Source: Maribacter zhoushanensis (GTDB lineage: Bacteria > Bacteroidota > Bacteroidia > Flavobacteriales > Flavobacteriaceae). Taken from it: a stretch of DNA of 64,000 bases. The DNA is taken from contig NZ_JARKMR010000001.1 in NCBI RefSeq assembly GCF_029350975.1, positions 1,364,001-1,428,000 on the forward strand, written 5' to 3'. Within the stretch, counting starts at the first letter, position 1, and every line of letters begins with the position of its first letter. Below are positions 1-8,964 of the stretch, piece by piece. Below the pieces are notes generated by a model, which saw only the letters and a list, made by a program, of their open reading frames with translations, was not told the DNA's origin and did not search any database. The translations under genes and the position numbers were made by a program.

Positions 1-330
1 ATTTGAATAGGTTTTTATTTTTCCGTCAACGGACCTTAATAAATATCGCACATATTTATCTGGCTTGCTAGGTTTTAAGGGTACTCTATCAATCGAAATC
101 TCGTTTATGAATAAGGTTGTAACGTTTCTAAGAATTTTCTTTTCCTTTATTTTAATTTCGGTTCCGTCTTCTTTCTTGTAAGTTATATTTTTTAGATAGC
201 CCTGTGCTGTTCGTGTATAATTTAAATTTTCACAGTGAATTGTATCTTTTTCGACCACATAATAATCTTGGGAATTACTGAAGTTGAAACTCAAAATTCC
301 AAGTACAAAGAATAGAATTGTTTTTTGCAT
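1..330 (-). CDS. Partial secreted hypothetical protein (3' end outside window)
   Basis: Reading the minus strand from an ATG at 330 gives an open frame of 110 codons that runs off the left edge, so the C-terminus is missing. The protein starts MQKTILFFVLGILSF, a short basic-hydrophobic signal peptide that probably ends near the NSQ at residues 19-21. The exported part is rich in Lys, Ile and Tyr and has no motif I recognise. Small secreted proteins of this type are common and mostly uncharacterised in flavobacteria. The coding call rests on the signal peptide and the lack of stops; no function can be assigned. Confidence 0.6.
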   Translation of the reverse strand, partial: MQKTILFFVLGILSFNFSNSQDYYVVEKDTIHCENLNYTRTAQGYLKNITYKKEDGTEIKIKEKKILRNVTTLFINEISIDRVPLKPSKPDKYVRYLLRSVDGKIKTYSN

Positions 331-420
331 TATTTTTTTAAAATTGGTTAGAGGTTTTTAAAACGAATAAATGAAAATAATGTTGTTCACACTTTTACTT
401 AGTAATTTGTTTTGGAGCTA

Positions 421-551
421 TTGATTACAACGTGTTTGTATAAGATTAACTGTTTGATTTAAGCACTAAACTTAGCAAATAAATCACAGATAGAAAGTTC
501 GCGAGGACTTTCGTAAACAAGCTAAAACCAATAATAAATTTTATACGTTGT
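421..551. repeat. Structured intergenic element bounded by inverted ACAACGT/ACGTTGT
   Basis: ACAACGT at 427-433 and its inverse ACGTTGT at 545-551 bracket about 110 bp. Inside lies a second hairpin, GAAAGT (493-498) / ACTTTC (507-512), around a TCGCGA-containing loop. The right arm overlaps the stop codon of the following membrane-protein gene. From memory, similar AACGTTGT-bounded spacers recur between small accessory genes in flavobacterial genomes, but I see only one copy here. The rest of the 331-540 gap shows nothing else I can name. Confidence 0.4.
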
Positions 552-924
552 TGTGTGTAGTTTGTTTTTTATTGGTAATTGATTTCTTTTTCCCGCGAAA
601 GAATAAAAATAGATTGATAAACAGCATAATTCCCAAGTATATGGAAAAACCTCCAATTTTATAAGTTAGCTTTTCAATTAATTCTTGATAATTATTAGTT
701 GTTAATTGAAGTTCTAAAATAAGAAGAGCAAATCCTATATTTAATAAATAGAACCCTGTTTCAAATAATTTATTTGTTGCAAGTGCAATGTCTTCTCGAC
801 CTTGAAATATGTCTAGCATATATATTCTTCCATTCTTGAATAACGTTTTAGAAACATATAACGTTAGGAGTATTGCTATTGGTAAATAAATTGCATAACC
901 GATTAAAATTTTTGTAGTGGTCAT
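541..924 (-). CDS. Small integral membrane protein, paralogue of the 936-1280 product
   Basis: This 127-residue protein has three hydrophobic segments (about residues 7-24, 56-75 and 91-109) and a basic C-terminal tail. It resembles the neighbouring 114-residue protein: both begin with IGYxIYL, both have an NG(N/R)I segment near residue 30, and both contain an NKLxxxGxYLLNIG motif in the second membrane segment. Only 11 bp separate the two genes, so they form one transcription unit downstream of the GbsR/MarR-type regulator. I do not recognise the family. The context suggests a membrane function controlled by that regulator. Confidence 0.7.
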   Translation of the reverse strand: MTTTKILIGYAIYLPIAILLTLYVSKTLFKNGRIYMLDIFQGREDIALATNKLFETGFYLLNIGFALLILELQLTTNNYQELIEKLTYKIGGFSIYLGIMLFINLFLFFRGKKKSITNKKQTTHNNV

Positions 925-935
925 AATTTTTTAAA

Positions 936-1280
936 TTAAGTTAATTTATGAATGAATTTTTTGATTAGATAAATGTTAGAATAATGGAGTATAGAAATAG
1001 TTAGAATTATTATAGATATTTTTTTTGAAATCGTTTCAATCAGTATCAATTCGGTATTAATTTTATTCCATTGGATAATTGTAATTGCTGAGTAGCCAAT
1101 ATTTAATAGATAATACCCGATTAATAATAGTTTGTTTATTTGAATTGATAATTCAATATCCTTTTTCAATAGGTTCTTAATGAATATGTTACCGTTATTG
1201 TAGCATATGTTTCCAACTCGATATATAATAATCGTAGTTAGGGTTAAGTATATTCCATATCCAATGATATTTAAGTTCAT
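936..1280 (-). CDS. Small integral membrane protein (tandem paralogue)
   Basis: This 114-residue protein has three predicted membrane segments and is homologous to the product of 541-924, most clearly around INKLLLIGYYLLNIG. It is the first structural gene after the regulator. A perfect inverted repeat lies 15 bp upstream of its ATG, between it and the regulator gene, so it probably has its own repressible promoter. The function is unknown. The pairing of two homologous membrane subunits leaves open a heteromeric complex. Confidence 0.7.
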   Translation of the reverse strand: MNLNIIGYGIYLTLTTIIIYRVGNICYNNGNIFIKNLLKKDIELSIQINKLLLIGYYLLNIGYSAITIIQWNKINTELILIETISKKISIIILTISILHYSNIYLIKKFIHKLT

Positions 1281-1295
1281 TCACTTTTATTATTG

Positions 1296-1319
1296 AAGTT
1301 TCAGAAATAATTGAAACTT
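1296..1319 (-). promoter_or_regulatory. Operator candidate for the GbsR/MarR-type regulator (site 1)
   Basis: AAGTTTCA (1296-1303), an 8-bp spacer, then TGAAACTT (1312-1319) form a perfect 8-bp inverted repeat upstream of the 936-1280 gene. A nearly identical sequence lies upstream of the regulator itself. Conservation of both arms and spacer at the two promoters of a regulator locus supports an operator for that regulator. Confidence 0.6.
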
Positions 1320-1337
1320 TGAATTATTTTTTTTTTT

Positions 1338-1841
1338 TTACTTAACAAGTTTTATAATTAATTTACTCAACCAATTTTCCTTGTATTGGGTAACCTTATC
1401 TAAAACATTGTCCGCTTTTAACACAAAGGCATAAAGTTTCTCGGTTTGTTCAATAAATTGTTTTTCAACGTTTGATGAATTCGTTTTAATCGAAGAAACC
1501 TCTTTTAAAATTCTTAATGCAGGTTTAATCTCTCTTTTACTACGTTCTCGCGCAATGGTAACAGCCAATTTATCCAAGTCCTTTTCTGCACTAAAAAACT
1601 CTTTTCTTTCACCAGTTTTTGATTCTTTAAAAACAATACCCCAATCGATAAGAGATCTAATATTCATAGATGCATTTCCTCGTGAAATTTGAAGTTCATC
1701 CATTATCTCTTCTATTGATAATATTTCGGTTGAAATCATTAATAGAGCATGGATTTGTGCCATCGTTTTATTTATTCCCCATTGAGAACCTAGTGCTCCC
1801 CAAGTTTGAATGTATTTTGTTTTAGCTTCTTTAAATTCCAT
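1338..1841 (-). CDS. GbsR/MarR-family winged-helix transcriptional regulator
   Basis: The protein has 167 residues with an N-terminal winged helix-turn-helix. Residues about 40-75 (SIEEIMDELQISRGNASMN) form the recognition helices, and GERKEFFSAE forms the wing. The helical C-terminal half would provide dimerisation. This matches the GbsR/MarR group seen in many Bacteroidota. It precedes the two small membrane-protein genes in the same orientation, and near-identical operators lie at 1296-1319 and 1866-1889, consistent with an autoregulated local repressor. The ligand is unknown; in Bacillus, GbsR senses choline, but that need not apply here. Confidence 0.8.
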   Translation of the reverse strand: MEFKEAKTKYIQTWGALGSQWGINKTMAQIHALLMISTEILSIEEIMDELQISRGNASMNIRSLIDWGIVFKESKTGERKEFFSAEKDLDKLAVTIARERSKREIKPALRILKEVSSIKTNSSNVEKQFIEQTEKLYAFVLKADNVLDKVTQYKENWLSKLIIKLVK

Positions 1842-1865
1842 GATTCAAATATATAAAAATTATTA

Positions 1866-1889
1866 AACTTTCAGAAATTATTGAAACTT
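1866..1889 (-). promoter_or_regulatory. Operator candidate for the GbsR/MarR-type regulator (site 2, autoregulatory)
   Basis: AACTTTCA (1866-1873), an 8-bp spacer and TGAAACTT (1882-1889) match site 1 in arms and spacer, with one mismatch in the left arm and one in the spacer. It ends 24 bp upstream of the regulator's ATG. A TATATTTG hexamer-like -7 candidate lies at 1846-1853 on the minus strand, very close to the start codon, so the transcript may be almost leaderless. Confidence 0.55.
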
Positions 1890-2040
1890 TATTTCGTGAA
1901 ATTACACGTTACTTTACTTATCAATATAAAACAAATAACCATCCTTTATCAGTCATGGTTTTACATGTCAAATAAATTTCAGAACTAAATTCTACCTTTT
2001 AAGTTTGATTAAGAATTCAATATTTAGAAGCGATGTTGTA

Positions 2041-3261
2041 TTAAGCAACGGGAGATAATTGTTGCTTAATTTCTTGAAACTTGATAATATAATTAGTTCC
2101 TTTCTTAGAATTATCACGTTCTATAGTTCCACGTAATTGTCGCGTAAGATTGTGAATTAATTTTAAACCTAAAGACTTTGTATTCTTATGGTTAATAGTT
2201 TCAGGGAAGCCTATGCCATTATCACCAATTTCCAAAATATAGCAATTTTCCTGTTCAGTATCTTTTTGAAGTTTAATACTGATTTCACCTACGTTATCAC
2301 TCTCAATGCCATATTTTAAAGCATTGGTCAAAGTTTCGTTAATTAAAAGACCTAAAGGAATTGCAGTATCTATACCCAATTTTATATCAGGAATATCAAT
2401 TTTTAAACTGACATTGTTTTCATTCCCTTTTATTGATTTAATTAAATATTCACCTAATTCTAATACATATGATTTGTATTCAATATGGCTGATATCATTA
2501 CGCATGTACAACATTTCATGCACCATGGCCATTGCAATTACCCTATTTTGGGTACCTTTCAATAAACCTTTCATTGGTCCTGTTTCTATATTTCTAGATT
2601 GTAAGCTTAATAAACTAGAAACTGTCTGAAGGTTGTTTTTTACTCTATGGTGAACTTCTTTTAAAAGATTTTCTTTTTCGTGTACTTGATTTGCCAATGC
2701 CCTTTTAGATTTGTACATGGCGTTATATGTTTTAAGCAGTGTTTTGCCTAAGGTGTTCCCTAAAATGAATACAGCAAATAAAATGGATACTAAACTAAAT
2801 ACAGAGCTTGTTTCTTCAGGAACTAAATTCTCCGTGATACGTAACTCAGGTATAGATTGAGTGAAAACTAAAAGAATAAGTATAGTTATGATATTAAAAT
2901 ATACTCTACCATATCTTGTACTGTTTATAAATCCGCCAAAGGCAATTAACGGGATCATGAATATAAACGGACTATGAATTCCACCACTATAAACCGTCAC
3001 CACCACAGCGGTAATTAAACCAATAATTGATGAAAAATTAAAAGTGGGTACTATATTTTTATGGGATCTGAAATAAAGTAAATTGATAATATTTAAAATA
3101 GCAAAGCCGGTAAGTGCAAAGGGTATGATTTCAGTTATGTTCAAAAAGAAATAGCATAAAGCTCCAAATAGGATGGAGATAATGCTTGTGGTATAATTTA
3201 CCCTTAAAAATAGTTTGGTTTTATCCTGAAGACGTTCTTTGTCAATGGTAAATCCGGGCAT
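2041..3261 (-). CDS. Membrane sensor histidine kinase, HisKA_2 type (orphan)
   Basis: This is a 406-residue kinase. Residues about 20-175 contain roughly six hydrophobic membrane segments. A short coiled linker leads to the HisKA_2 dimerisation box EVHHRVKNNLQ, with His205 the likely phosphoacceptor. The HATPase_c domain follows, with an N-box (LINETLTNALKYG), G1 box (DNGIGF) and SLGLKLI. No response regulator lies next to it, so it is an orphan here, and the signal is unknown because the sensor part is essentially all membrane. Gaps of about 200 and 310 bp isolate it from its neighbours, suggesting single-gene transcription. Confidence 0.88.
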   Translation of the reverse strand: MPGFTIDKERLQDKTKLFLRVNYTTSIISILFGALCYFFLNITEIIPFALTGFAILNIINLLYFRSHKNIVPTFNFSSIIGLITAVVVTVYSGGIHSPFIFMIPLIAFGGFINSTRYGRVYFNIITILILLVFTQSIPELRITENLVPEETSSVFSLVSILFAVFILGNTLGKTLLKTYNAMYKSKRALANQVHEKENLLKEVHHRVKNNLQTVSSLLSLQSRNIETGPMKGLLKGTQNRVIAMAMVHEMLYMRNDISHIEYKSYVLELGEYLIKSIKGNENNVSLKIDIPDIKLGIDTAIPLGLLINETLTNALKYGIESDNVGEISIKLQKDTEQENCYILEIGDNGIGFPETINHKNTKSLGLKLIHNLTRQLRGTIERDNSKKGTNYIIKFQEIKQQLSPVA

Positions 3262-3523
3262 AGATATTGTTTAGGTACTAGAAAATATACAAATTACGTA
3301 TTGTAAATCTAATTATGTTTTTATCATTATGCTAGTATTTTCTAGATAAGTATGAAAAATACAATTAAAATTTTTCTGAATTATATATTTTTTTGCCATA
3401 AATAATGGTTAAAAATATTAAATCATTTGTTAATGAATCTATTTTGTGAATATTCTTAAAAATTTATTAAGAATTTAATTAGCTTCTATTTCGTTAATTA
3501 ATAGATTGTTAGATGTTATGAAT
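3262..3523. other. Non-coding gap upstream of the orphan kinase
   Basis: This AT-rich stretch separates the kinase start from the secA terminator. I see no ORF, repeat or full promoter consensus in it. It presumably carries the promoter of the kinase gene. Confidence 0.4.
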
Positions 3524-3555
3524 AAAAAAGGCATCTGTTAAGATGCCTTTTTTTT
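3524..3555 (-). terminator. Intrinsic terminator after secA
   Basis: AGGCATCT (3529-3536), a 4-nt loop, and AGATGCCT (3541-3548) form a hairpin flanked by A and T tracts. It lies about 20 bp beyond the secA stop codon and would also work on the other strand. Confidence 0.8.
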
Positions 3556-3574
3556 AAATGATATAAACTTTGTT

Positions 3575-6500
3575 TTAGTCTTGAGTTAAAACCCATGAGC
3601 CATTTTGTAAAAGTGGTTCGGCTTGTTTAAACTTTACCGTTTTACTTTCTCCACTCATTACATTTTTAATGGTAACGCGTTCGTTTCTTCCAATTTTTGG
3701 CTGTTCTCTGGTAATTGTTTCAGTGACCGCAGGGCGTTCAGCTTGATTTTGACTTACTGCTCTACTACGAGCCGCCAACTCATCGCTATTAGGAATTTCT
3801 TCTTTTGTTGTCTGTAAATTCTCTTTACGTTGAACATTTCTTTCTTCTTGAATAGCATTAGGGTTCTCTGAAGGTAATTCACCTTTGAACAAGAAAGAGA
3901 CAACATCTTTGTTCACTTTCTCAATCATAGATTTGAAAAGCTCAAATGCCTCGAACTTATAAATTAATAAAGGATCTTTTTGCTCGTGAACCGCTAATTG
4001 TACTGATTGCTTCAACTCATCCATTTTACGTAAATGTGTTTTCCACGAATCATCTATAATAGCCAATGAGATGTTTTTCTCAAAATCGGTAATCAATTGC
4101 TTACCGTTACTATCATAAGCTTCTTGAAGGTTTGTTACTACATTCAAGCTTTTTATTCCGTCAGTAAAAGGAACTACAATACGCTCAAAGTTATTGGCAT
4201 TATCTTCATGTACCTTTTTAATTACCGGGAATGCCGCTGCAGCATTACGCTCCATCTTATCATTATAATGCTCGTATGCAGCTTTGTAAATTTTGCCGGT
4301 AATTTCTTGAGCAGATAATTTACCAAACTCAGCTTCATCCACAGGAGCAGTGATAGAGAAGTATTTGATCAATTCAAATTCTAAATTCTTATAGTCACTG
4401 GCAGCTTTATTGCTTTCTACGATAACCTCACAGGTATCATAGACCATATTGGCGATATCTAGCTTTAAACGCTCGCCTTGTAATGCATGGCGTCTTCTTT
4501 TGTATACAACTTCACGTTGTGCGTTCATAACATCATCATACTCCAGTAAACGCTTACGTACACCAAAATTGTTCTCTTCAACTTTTTTCTGAGCACGTTC
4601 AATAGATTTTGTCATCATGCTATGCTGAATAACTTCACCGTCTTCCAAGCCCATTTTATCCATCATCTTAGCAACCCTGTCAGAACCGAATAAACGCATT
4701 AGGTTATCTTCCAAAGAAACATAGAATTGAGAACTACCTGGATCTCCTTGACGACCAGAACGACCACGTAATTGTCTATCTACACGACGAGAATCATGTC
4801 TTTCTGTACCAATAATTGCTAGTCCGCCAGTTTTCTTAACAGCATCAGACAATTTAATATCCGTACCACGACCTGCCATGTTCGTTGCAATGGTTACAAC
4901 ACCGGCATTACCGGCTTCAGCAACTACATCTGCTTCTTTCTTATGAAGTTTTGCATTCAGTACGTTGTGTGGTACTTTACGAACACTCAATAATTTAGAT
5001 AACAATTCTGATATTTCTACAGAAGTAGTACCAATCAATACAGGTCTACCTGCTTGACTTATTTTGGTAACTTCTTCTATAATGGCATTGTACTTTTCTC
5101 TTTTTGTTTTATAGATAAGATCATTTTTATCTTCTCTAGCGATTGGTCTGTTAGTAGGAATTTCCATAACATCTAACTTATAGATTTCCCAGAATTCACC
5201 AGCTTCTGTAACAGCTGTACCTGTCATACCCGCAAGTTTGCTGTACATTCTAAAGTAGTTCTGTAAAGTAACCGTTGCAAAAGTTTGTGTCAATGCTTCG
5301 ATTTTTACATTCTCTTTCGCTTCTATTGCCTGGTGCAATCCATCAGAATATCTACGACCATCCATAATACGACCGGTCTGCTCATCTACAATCATTACCT
5401 TATTATCCATTACCACATACTCGGTATCCTTTTCAAATAAGGTATATGCCTTTAATAATTGGCTCATGGTATGAATACGCTCACTCTTAATCGTGAAATC
5501 TTTAAAAAGCTCTTCTTTAAGTTCTGCTTCTTTTTCAATTTCAAGATTTTGATTTTCAATTTTGGCAATTTCTCCACCAATATCTGGCATCACAAAGAAG
5601 TCTTTGTCATTTTCGCCAGAAATATAATTAACCCCTTTATCGGTCAATTCAATTTGATTGTTCTTCTCATCGATTACAAACAATAGATCTTCATCAACAA
5701 CTGGCATTTCCCTGTTGTTGTCTTGCATGTAATAATTCTCTGTTTTTTGAAGCAGTTGTTTTACTCCTTCTTCACTTAAGAATTTAATTAATGCTTTATT
5801 TTTAGGTAAACCTCTATATACTCTTAATAATAAGAAGCCACCTTCTTTAGTGTCACCTTCTGCTATTAGTTTTTTAGCCTCTGCTAAAACTCCCGTTAAA
5901 TGCTGACGTTGCTTTCTTACGATTTCGTCAACCTTTGGTTTTAACTCATTAAACTCATGACGATCCCCTTCTGGAACCGGACCTGAAATGATTAATGGTG
6001 TACGGGCATCATCGACCAAAACAGAATCGACCTCATCAACCATGGCATAGTTATGTGGGCGTTGTACCAAATCTTTTGGTGTGTGCGCCATATTATCCCT
6101 TAGGTAATCAAAACCGAATTCATTATTTGTTCCGTATGTAATATCTGCATTGTAAGCAGCACGTCTACCATCAGAATTTGGTCTGTGGTAATCTATACAA
6201 TCTACTGTTAAACCATGAAATTGAAAAATAGGTGCCATCCAAGCACTATCCCTTTTTGCCAAGTAATCATTTACGGTTACCAAATGTGCACCGTTACCAC
6301 TTAATGCATTTAAGTATAAGGGTAGTGTTGCAACTAGGGTTTTACCTTCACCTGTTTGCATCTCTGCAATTTTACCTTGGTGCATGGCAATACCACCAAT
6401 AAGTTGTACATCATAATGTACCATGTCCCAAGTAACTTCCTTGCCGGCAGCATCCCAAGAATTTTTCCAAATGGCATTGGTGCCTTCAAGAGTAACATAG

Positions 6501-6934
6501 TCTTTAGTACCTGACAAAGTTCTGTCATATTCAGATGCTGTCACTTGTAAGGTTTCGTTATTTGCAAAACGCTTGGCAGTTTCTTTTACAACGGCAAATG
6601 CTTCTGGAAGTATTTTGTTCAACGTATCTTCAGATATAGTATATGCTTCTTCTTTTAGCTTATCTATTTCTGTATAAATATCTTCGTTTTTGTCTATATC
6701 TGTAGAGTTTTTAACCTCTTCTTCTAAAGCACTGATTTGGTCAGTTTTTTCTTTGATAGATTCTTTGATAGCCTTTTTGAACTCTATTGTTTTCTGCCTA
6801 AGTTCATCATGACTAAGGTTTTCCAATTTAGATTCGAAAGATTTTATTTGATCTACTAAAGGCTGCAATTCCTTTACATCTTTTTGCGATTTATCACCAA
6901 CAAATGCCTTTAGGATGGAATTAATGAAACTCAT
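3575..6934 (-). CDS. secA: Preprotein translocase ATPase SecA
   Basis: SecA drives protein export through SecYEG. This one has 1119 residues against about 900 in E. coli. The Walker A motif [14 protein letters not shown], the DEVDS box, the preprotein-crosslinking region and the second helicase domain ([28 protein letters not shown]) are all visible. Two additions stand out: an insertion of roughly 100-150 residues after the first DEAD motifs (from about residue 330, starting near [10 protein letters not shown]), and an extended C-terminus ending SWVLTQD. The CxC-x8-C(H/C) zinc motif used for SecB binding in proteobacteria is absent. Both traits are typical of Bacteroidota. A terminator follows the gene. 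Confidence 0.98.
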   Translation of the reverse strand: MSFINSILKAFVGDKSQKDVKELQPLVDQIKSFESKLENLSHDELRQKTIEFKKAIKESIKEKTDQISALEEEVKNSTDIDKNEDIYTEIDKLKEEAYTISEDTLNKILPEAFAVVKETAKRFANNETLQVTASEYDRTLSGTKDYVTLEGTNAIWKNSWDAAGKEVTWDMVHYDVQLIGGIAMHQGKIAEMQTGEGKTLVATLPLYLNALSGNGAHLVTVNDYLAKRDSAWMAPIFQFHGLTVDCIDYHRPNSDGRRAAYNADITYGTNNEFGFDYLRDNMAHTPKDLVQRPHNYAMVDEVDSVLVDDARTPLIISGPVPEGDRHEFNELKPKVDEIVRKQRQHLTGVLAEAKKLIAEGDTKEGGFLLLRVYRGLPKNKALIKFLSEEGVKQLLQKTENYYMQDNNREMPVVDEDLLFVIDEKNNQIELTDKGVNYISGENDKDFFVMPDIGGEIAKIENQNLEIEKEAELKEELFKDFTIKSERIHTMSQLLKAYTLFEKDTEYVVMDNKVMIVDEQTGRIMDGRRYSDGLHQAIEAKENVKIEALTQTFATVTLQNYFRMYSKLAGMTGTAVTEAGEFWEIYKLDVMEIPTNRPIAREDKNDLIYKTKREKYNAIIEEVTKISQAGRPVLIGTTSVEISELLSKLLSVRKVPHNVLNAKLHKKEADVVAEAGNAGVVTIATNMAGRGTDIKLSDAVKKTGGLAIIGTERHDSRRVDRQLRGRSGRQGDPGSSQFYVSLEDNLMRLFGSDRVAKMMDKMGLEDGEVIQHSMMTKSIERAQKKVEENNFGVRKRLLEYDDVMNAQREVVYKRRRHALQGERLKLDIANMVYDTCEVIVESNKAASDYKNLEFELIKYFSITAPVDEAEFGKLSAQEITGKIYKAAYEHYNDKMERNAAAAFPVIKKVHEDNANNFERIVVPFTDGIKSLNVVTNLQEAYDSNGKQLITDFEKNISLAIIDDSWKTHLRKMDELKQSVQLAVHEQKDPLLIYKFEAFELFKSMIEKVNKDVVSFLFKGELPSENPNAIQEERNVQRKENLQTTKEEIPNSDELAARSRAVSQNQAERPAVTETITREQPKIGRNERVTIKNVMSGESKTVKFKQAEPLLQNGSWVLTQD

Positions 6935-7086
6935 ATATTTTAATCTATTAGAATTGAAGCTTTTCTGTCAGATATGATGATCAAAATAGCTTTCAAAATA
7001 TTTTATTATCGATGCTGTTAAAGAGCAAAAGGTATTCCAGTCTTGATTTTTCGACCAAATTACCTAAGAACCTGTCAAAATTACAT

Positions 7087-7114
7087 AAAAAAAAAGCCTC
7101 CGAAGAGACTTTTT
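7087..7114 (-). terminator. Intrinsic terminator with UUCG-type loop after the DUF2795 gene
   Basis: On the minus strand AGTCTC-TTCG-GAGGCT forms a 6-bp stem with one G-T pair, followed by a long T tract. It lies 24 bp past the stop codon of the DUF2795 gene and upstream of secA. Confidence 0.75.
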
Positions 7115-7137
7115 AGTAGATATTATGATATCGAATA

Positions 7138-7362
7138 TTAATATTCGTCCTCGTTCCAGAGGTAGTCTTCTTCCGTTGGATAGTCGGGCCAGATCTCTTC
7201 TATAGATTCATATATTTCGCCACCTTCTTCTTCCATAGATTGTAAATTTTCAACAACCTCTAGAGGGGCTCCAGTTCTGATGGAGTAATCTATTAACTCA
7301 TCTTTACTTGCCGGCCAAGGTGCATCACTTAAATAAGATGCTAATTCTAATGTCCAATACAT
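7138..7362 (-). CDS. DUF2795 domain small acidic protein
   Basis: This 74-residue acidic protein resembles the DUF2795 family: MYWTLELASYLSDAPWPASK, then a helical region with IRTGAPLEVVENLQSM and an acidic tail ending NEDEY. It has no signal peptide, so it should be cytosolic. It sits between the cobalamin adenosyltransferase gene and secA on the same strand, with its own terminator. I recall the same neighbourhood next to secA in other flavobacteria. The biochemical role is unknown. Confidence 0.8.
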   Translation of the reverse strand: MYWTLELASYLSDAPWPASKDELIDYSIRTGAPLEVVENLQSMEEEGGEIYESIEEIWPDYPTEEDYLWNEDEY

Positions 7363-7495
7363 AGTAATTTTTTGATTTTAATTTTTTGCAAAAGTAATTT
7401 TTAAATTGAGACAGCAAAGAAATTAGTAATAAATTTCAGCTTATCAATACGTTTTTTTGCATTTGTTAATTGATAACGAATAAATTACGGATTTA

Positions 7496-8071
7496 TTAGT
7501 CCTTTTTTTTAGGAACCCATTTTATTTCATTTGCTTGTAAATCAAATGACAATTTTCGTGCCAATACAAAGAGATAATCTGAAAGCCTATTTATAAAAGA
7601 TAATACATTTTTGTCAAACGGCTCATTTTGGTGTAATAAAGTTGAAATGCGTTCTGCTCTTCTGCACACGGTACGGGCAATATGACAGTATGACACTGTT
7701 GTGTGCCCGCCAGGTAAAATAAAATGGGTCATTTGTGGTAATTGCGAATCCATTTGATCAATGGCTTCTTCTAAAAAGTTGATTTCGGTAGTACCTACTT
7801 TCGTTATTTTTAAACGCTCTGTACCATTTTTAAGCATCTCTTTTTCTGGGTTGGTAGCTAAAATAGCACCAACTGTAAATAAATGTTCCTGTATTGCAAT
7901 GAGCTGATGTTGGTAAATAGGGTCAATATCTTGATCTCTTATGAGTCCAATCCAAGAATTAAGTTCATCTACAGTACCATAACTGTCAATGCGTATATGA
8001 TGTTTAGGAACACGTGTGCCTCCAAAGAGTCCGGTTGTGCCATCATCACCTGTTTTAGTATATATTTTCAT
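7496..8071 (-). CDS. ATP:cob(I)alamin adenosyltransferase (PduO type)
   Basis: This enzyme transfers the 5'-deoxyadenosyl group of ATP to cob(I)alamin to make adenosylcobalamin. The 191-residue length is normal. The N-terminal ATP-binding signature IYTKTGDDGTTGLFGG and the later RTVCRRAERI helix with its conserved arginines are present, as is GTVDELNSWIG. The cofactor would serve AdoCbl-dependent enzymes and, notably, the CarH-like regulator at 51299-52198. The gene lies upstream of the DUF2795 gene on the same strand. Confidence 0.93.
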   Translation of the reverse strand: MKIYTKTGDDGTTGLFGGTRVPKHHIRIDSYGTVDELNSWIGLIRDQDIDPIYQHQLIAIQEHLFTVGAILATNPEKEMLKNGTERLKITKVGTTEINFLEEAIDQMDSQLPQMTHFILPGGHTTVSYCHIARTVCRRAERISTLLHQNEPFDKNVLSFINRLSDYLFVLARKLSFDLQANEIKWVPKKKD

Positions 8072-8143
8072 CTTAATGAATGTTAGAAAGTAGTAAAGGT
8101 AAAACTGTGGTTAACATGAATGTTTAAAATAATGGCTTGGCTT

Positions 8144-8293
8144 TTATTCCTTATTACCTTTATTTTTTCTTTCATAATCACCCATGAATTTTTGTGATTT
8201 TCGGTCTTTGGATTTTCCTTTACTGGTAATGCGAATAGCTAAATATATAGCGAATACGACCCCAAGGGTAATGTAAATGGTATTACTGCTCAT
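8144..8293 (-). CDS. Short single-pass membrane protein (49 aa)
   Basis: An ATG at 8293 on the minus strand opens a 49-codon frame ending in TAA at 8144. It encodes one N-terminal hydrophobic helix (residues about 5-21, IYITLGVVFAIYLAIRI) and a very basic tail rich in Lys, Arg and Asp. The hydrophobic-then-basic pattern argues against a chance ORF. It sits between the methyltransferase-like gene and the adenosyltransferase gene on the same strand. Similar 45-60 residue one-helix proteins are common in flavobacteria; the function is unknown. Confidence 0.55.
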   Translation of the reverse strand: MSSNTIYITLGVVFAIYLAIRITSKGKSKDRKSQKFMGDYERKNKGNKE

Positions 8294-8323
8294 TAAGATT
8301 TGCTTTAGTCTAAAATTACTGGT

Positions 8324-8818
8324 TTATATCCGTATTTTAAAATGTTCCTTTACTTGTTCTTTTCTAAAAAATACAGCTCCACAATAAAACATATCTATAG
8401 TAACCCTAACATGTTCATGAGTTTTAAGATATTCCCAAATTACTTTATTGTTTTTGTTTTGATGTATTCCGTCTAAAAGTAGCATGCAGTCGTTTGGTAG
8501 TTTACTGAAGTCTATATTTATTTTATCTAGTTCATTAATATGAGCTAAGATGATATCGGCATTGTTTTCAACGAAGGTTATATTATTACAATGTTGCTTT
8601 ATAATTTCTTGGGATGTTTTATAATTGTCCACAAGAAAAACTGATTTGTACTCAAAGTAGCCTATACTTTTTATGATAACCTTTAAGGTTGCCGGAAGCT
8701 TTAATTCTTTTTTTAGATAGAGACACTTAGTAATGTAATCATACACAAATGGAGAATGAACACCGTGCTGATTATTTGAGGTTAATAGAAATTTAATAAA
8801 AGATATAAAACGAAACAC
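8324..8818 (-). CDS. Methyltransferase-like protein, shortened and probably non-catalytic
   Basis: The protein has 164 residues. Its N-terminus (QHGVHSPFVYDYI, residues about 17-29) and C-terminus (VTIDMFYCGAVFFRKEQVKEHF) match what I recall of a flavobacterial class I SAM-dependent methyltransferase family of roughly 240 residues. The central part, where the glycine-rich SAM loop should be, is short and lacks a clear GxGxG motif. This suggests an internal deletion or divergence to a non-enzymatic role. The frame is intact, so it is probably expressed. The family assignment is moderate and the loss-of-function reading is an inference. Confidence 0.6.
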   Translation of the reverse strand: MFRFISFIKFLLTSNNQHGVHSPFVYDYITKCLYLKKELKLPATLKVIIKSIGYFEYKSVFLVDNYKTSQEIIKQHCNNITFVENNADIILAHINELDKINIDFSKLPNDCMLLLDGIHQNKNNKVIWEYLKTHEHVRVTIDMFYCGAVFFRKEQVKEHFKIRI

Positions 8819-8964
8819 TGGTTACTTTTTCAATTTTATATCAAAAGTAAAGATTGTCTGTGAACTTAAGTTTGATTTTTGAATTTGACTTTGTGTTTAA
8901 AAGTAAGTATGGTAAGTAATGTGGTAGGTAAAATGTGGGGCGAAAAGGGAAATGATTTACTGTA

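Noticed and set aside
541-1841. A prophage, CRISPR or classic defence island at the left end
   Set aside because: No integrase, nuclease, repeat array or toxin motif is present; the genes are a regulator plus small membrane proteins.
1846-1853. TATATTTG as a definite promoter of the GbsR/MarR-type regulator
   Set aside because: It matches the -7 pattern but lacks a -33 element and sits only 4 bp from the start codon. I mention it with the operator but do not call it a promoter.
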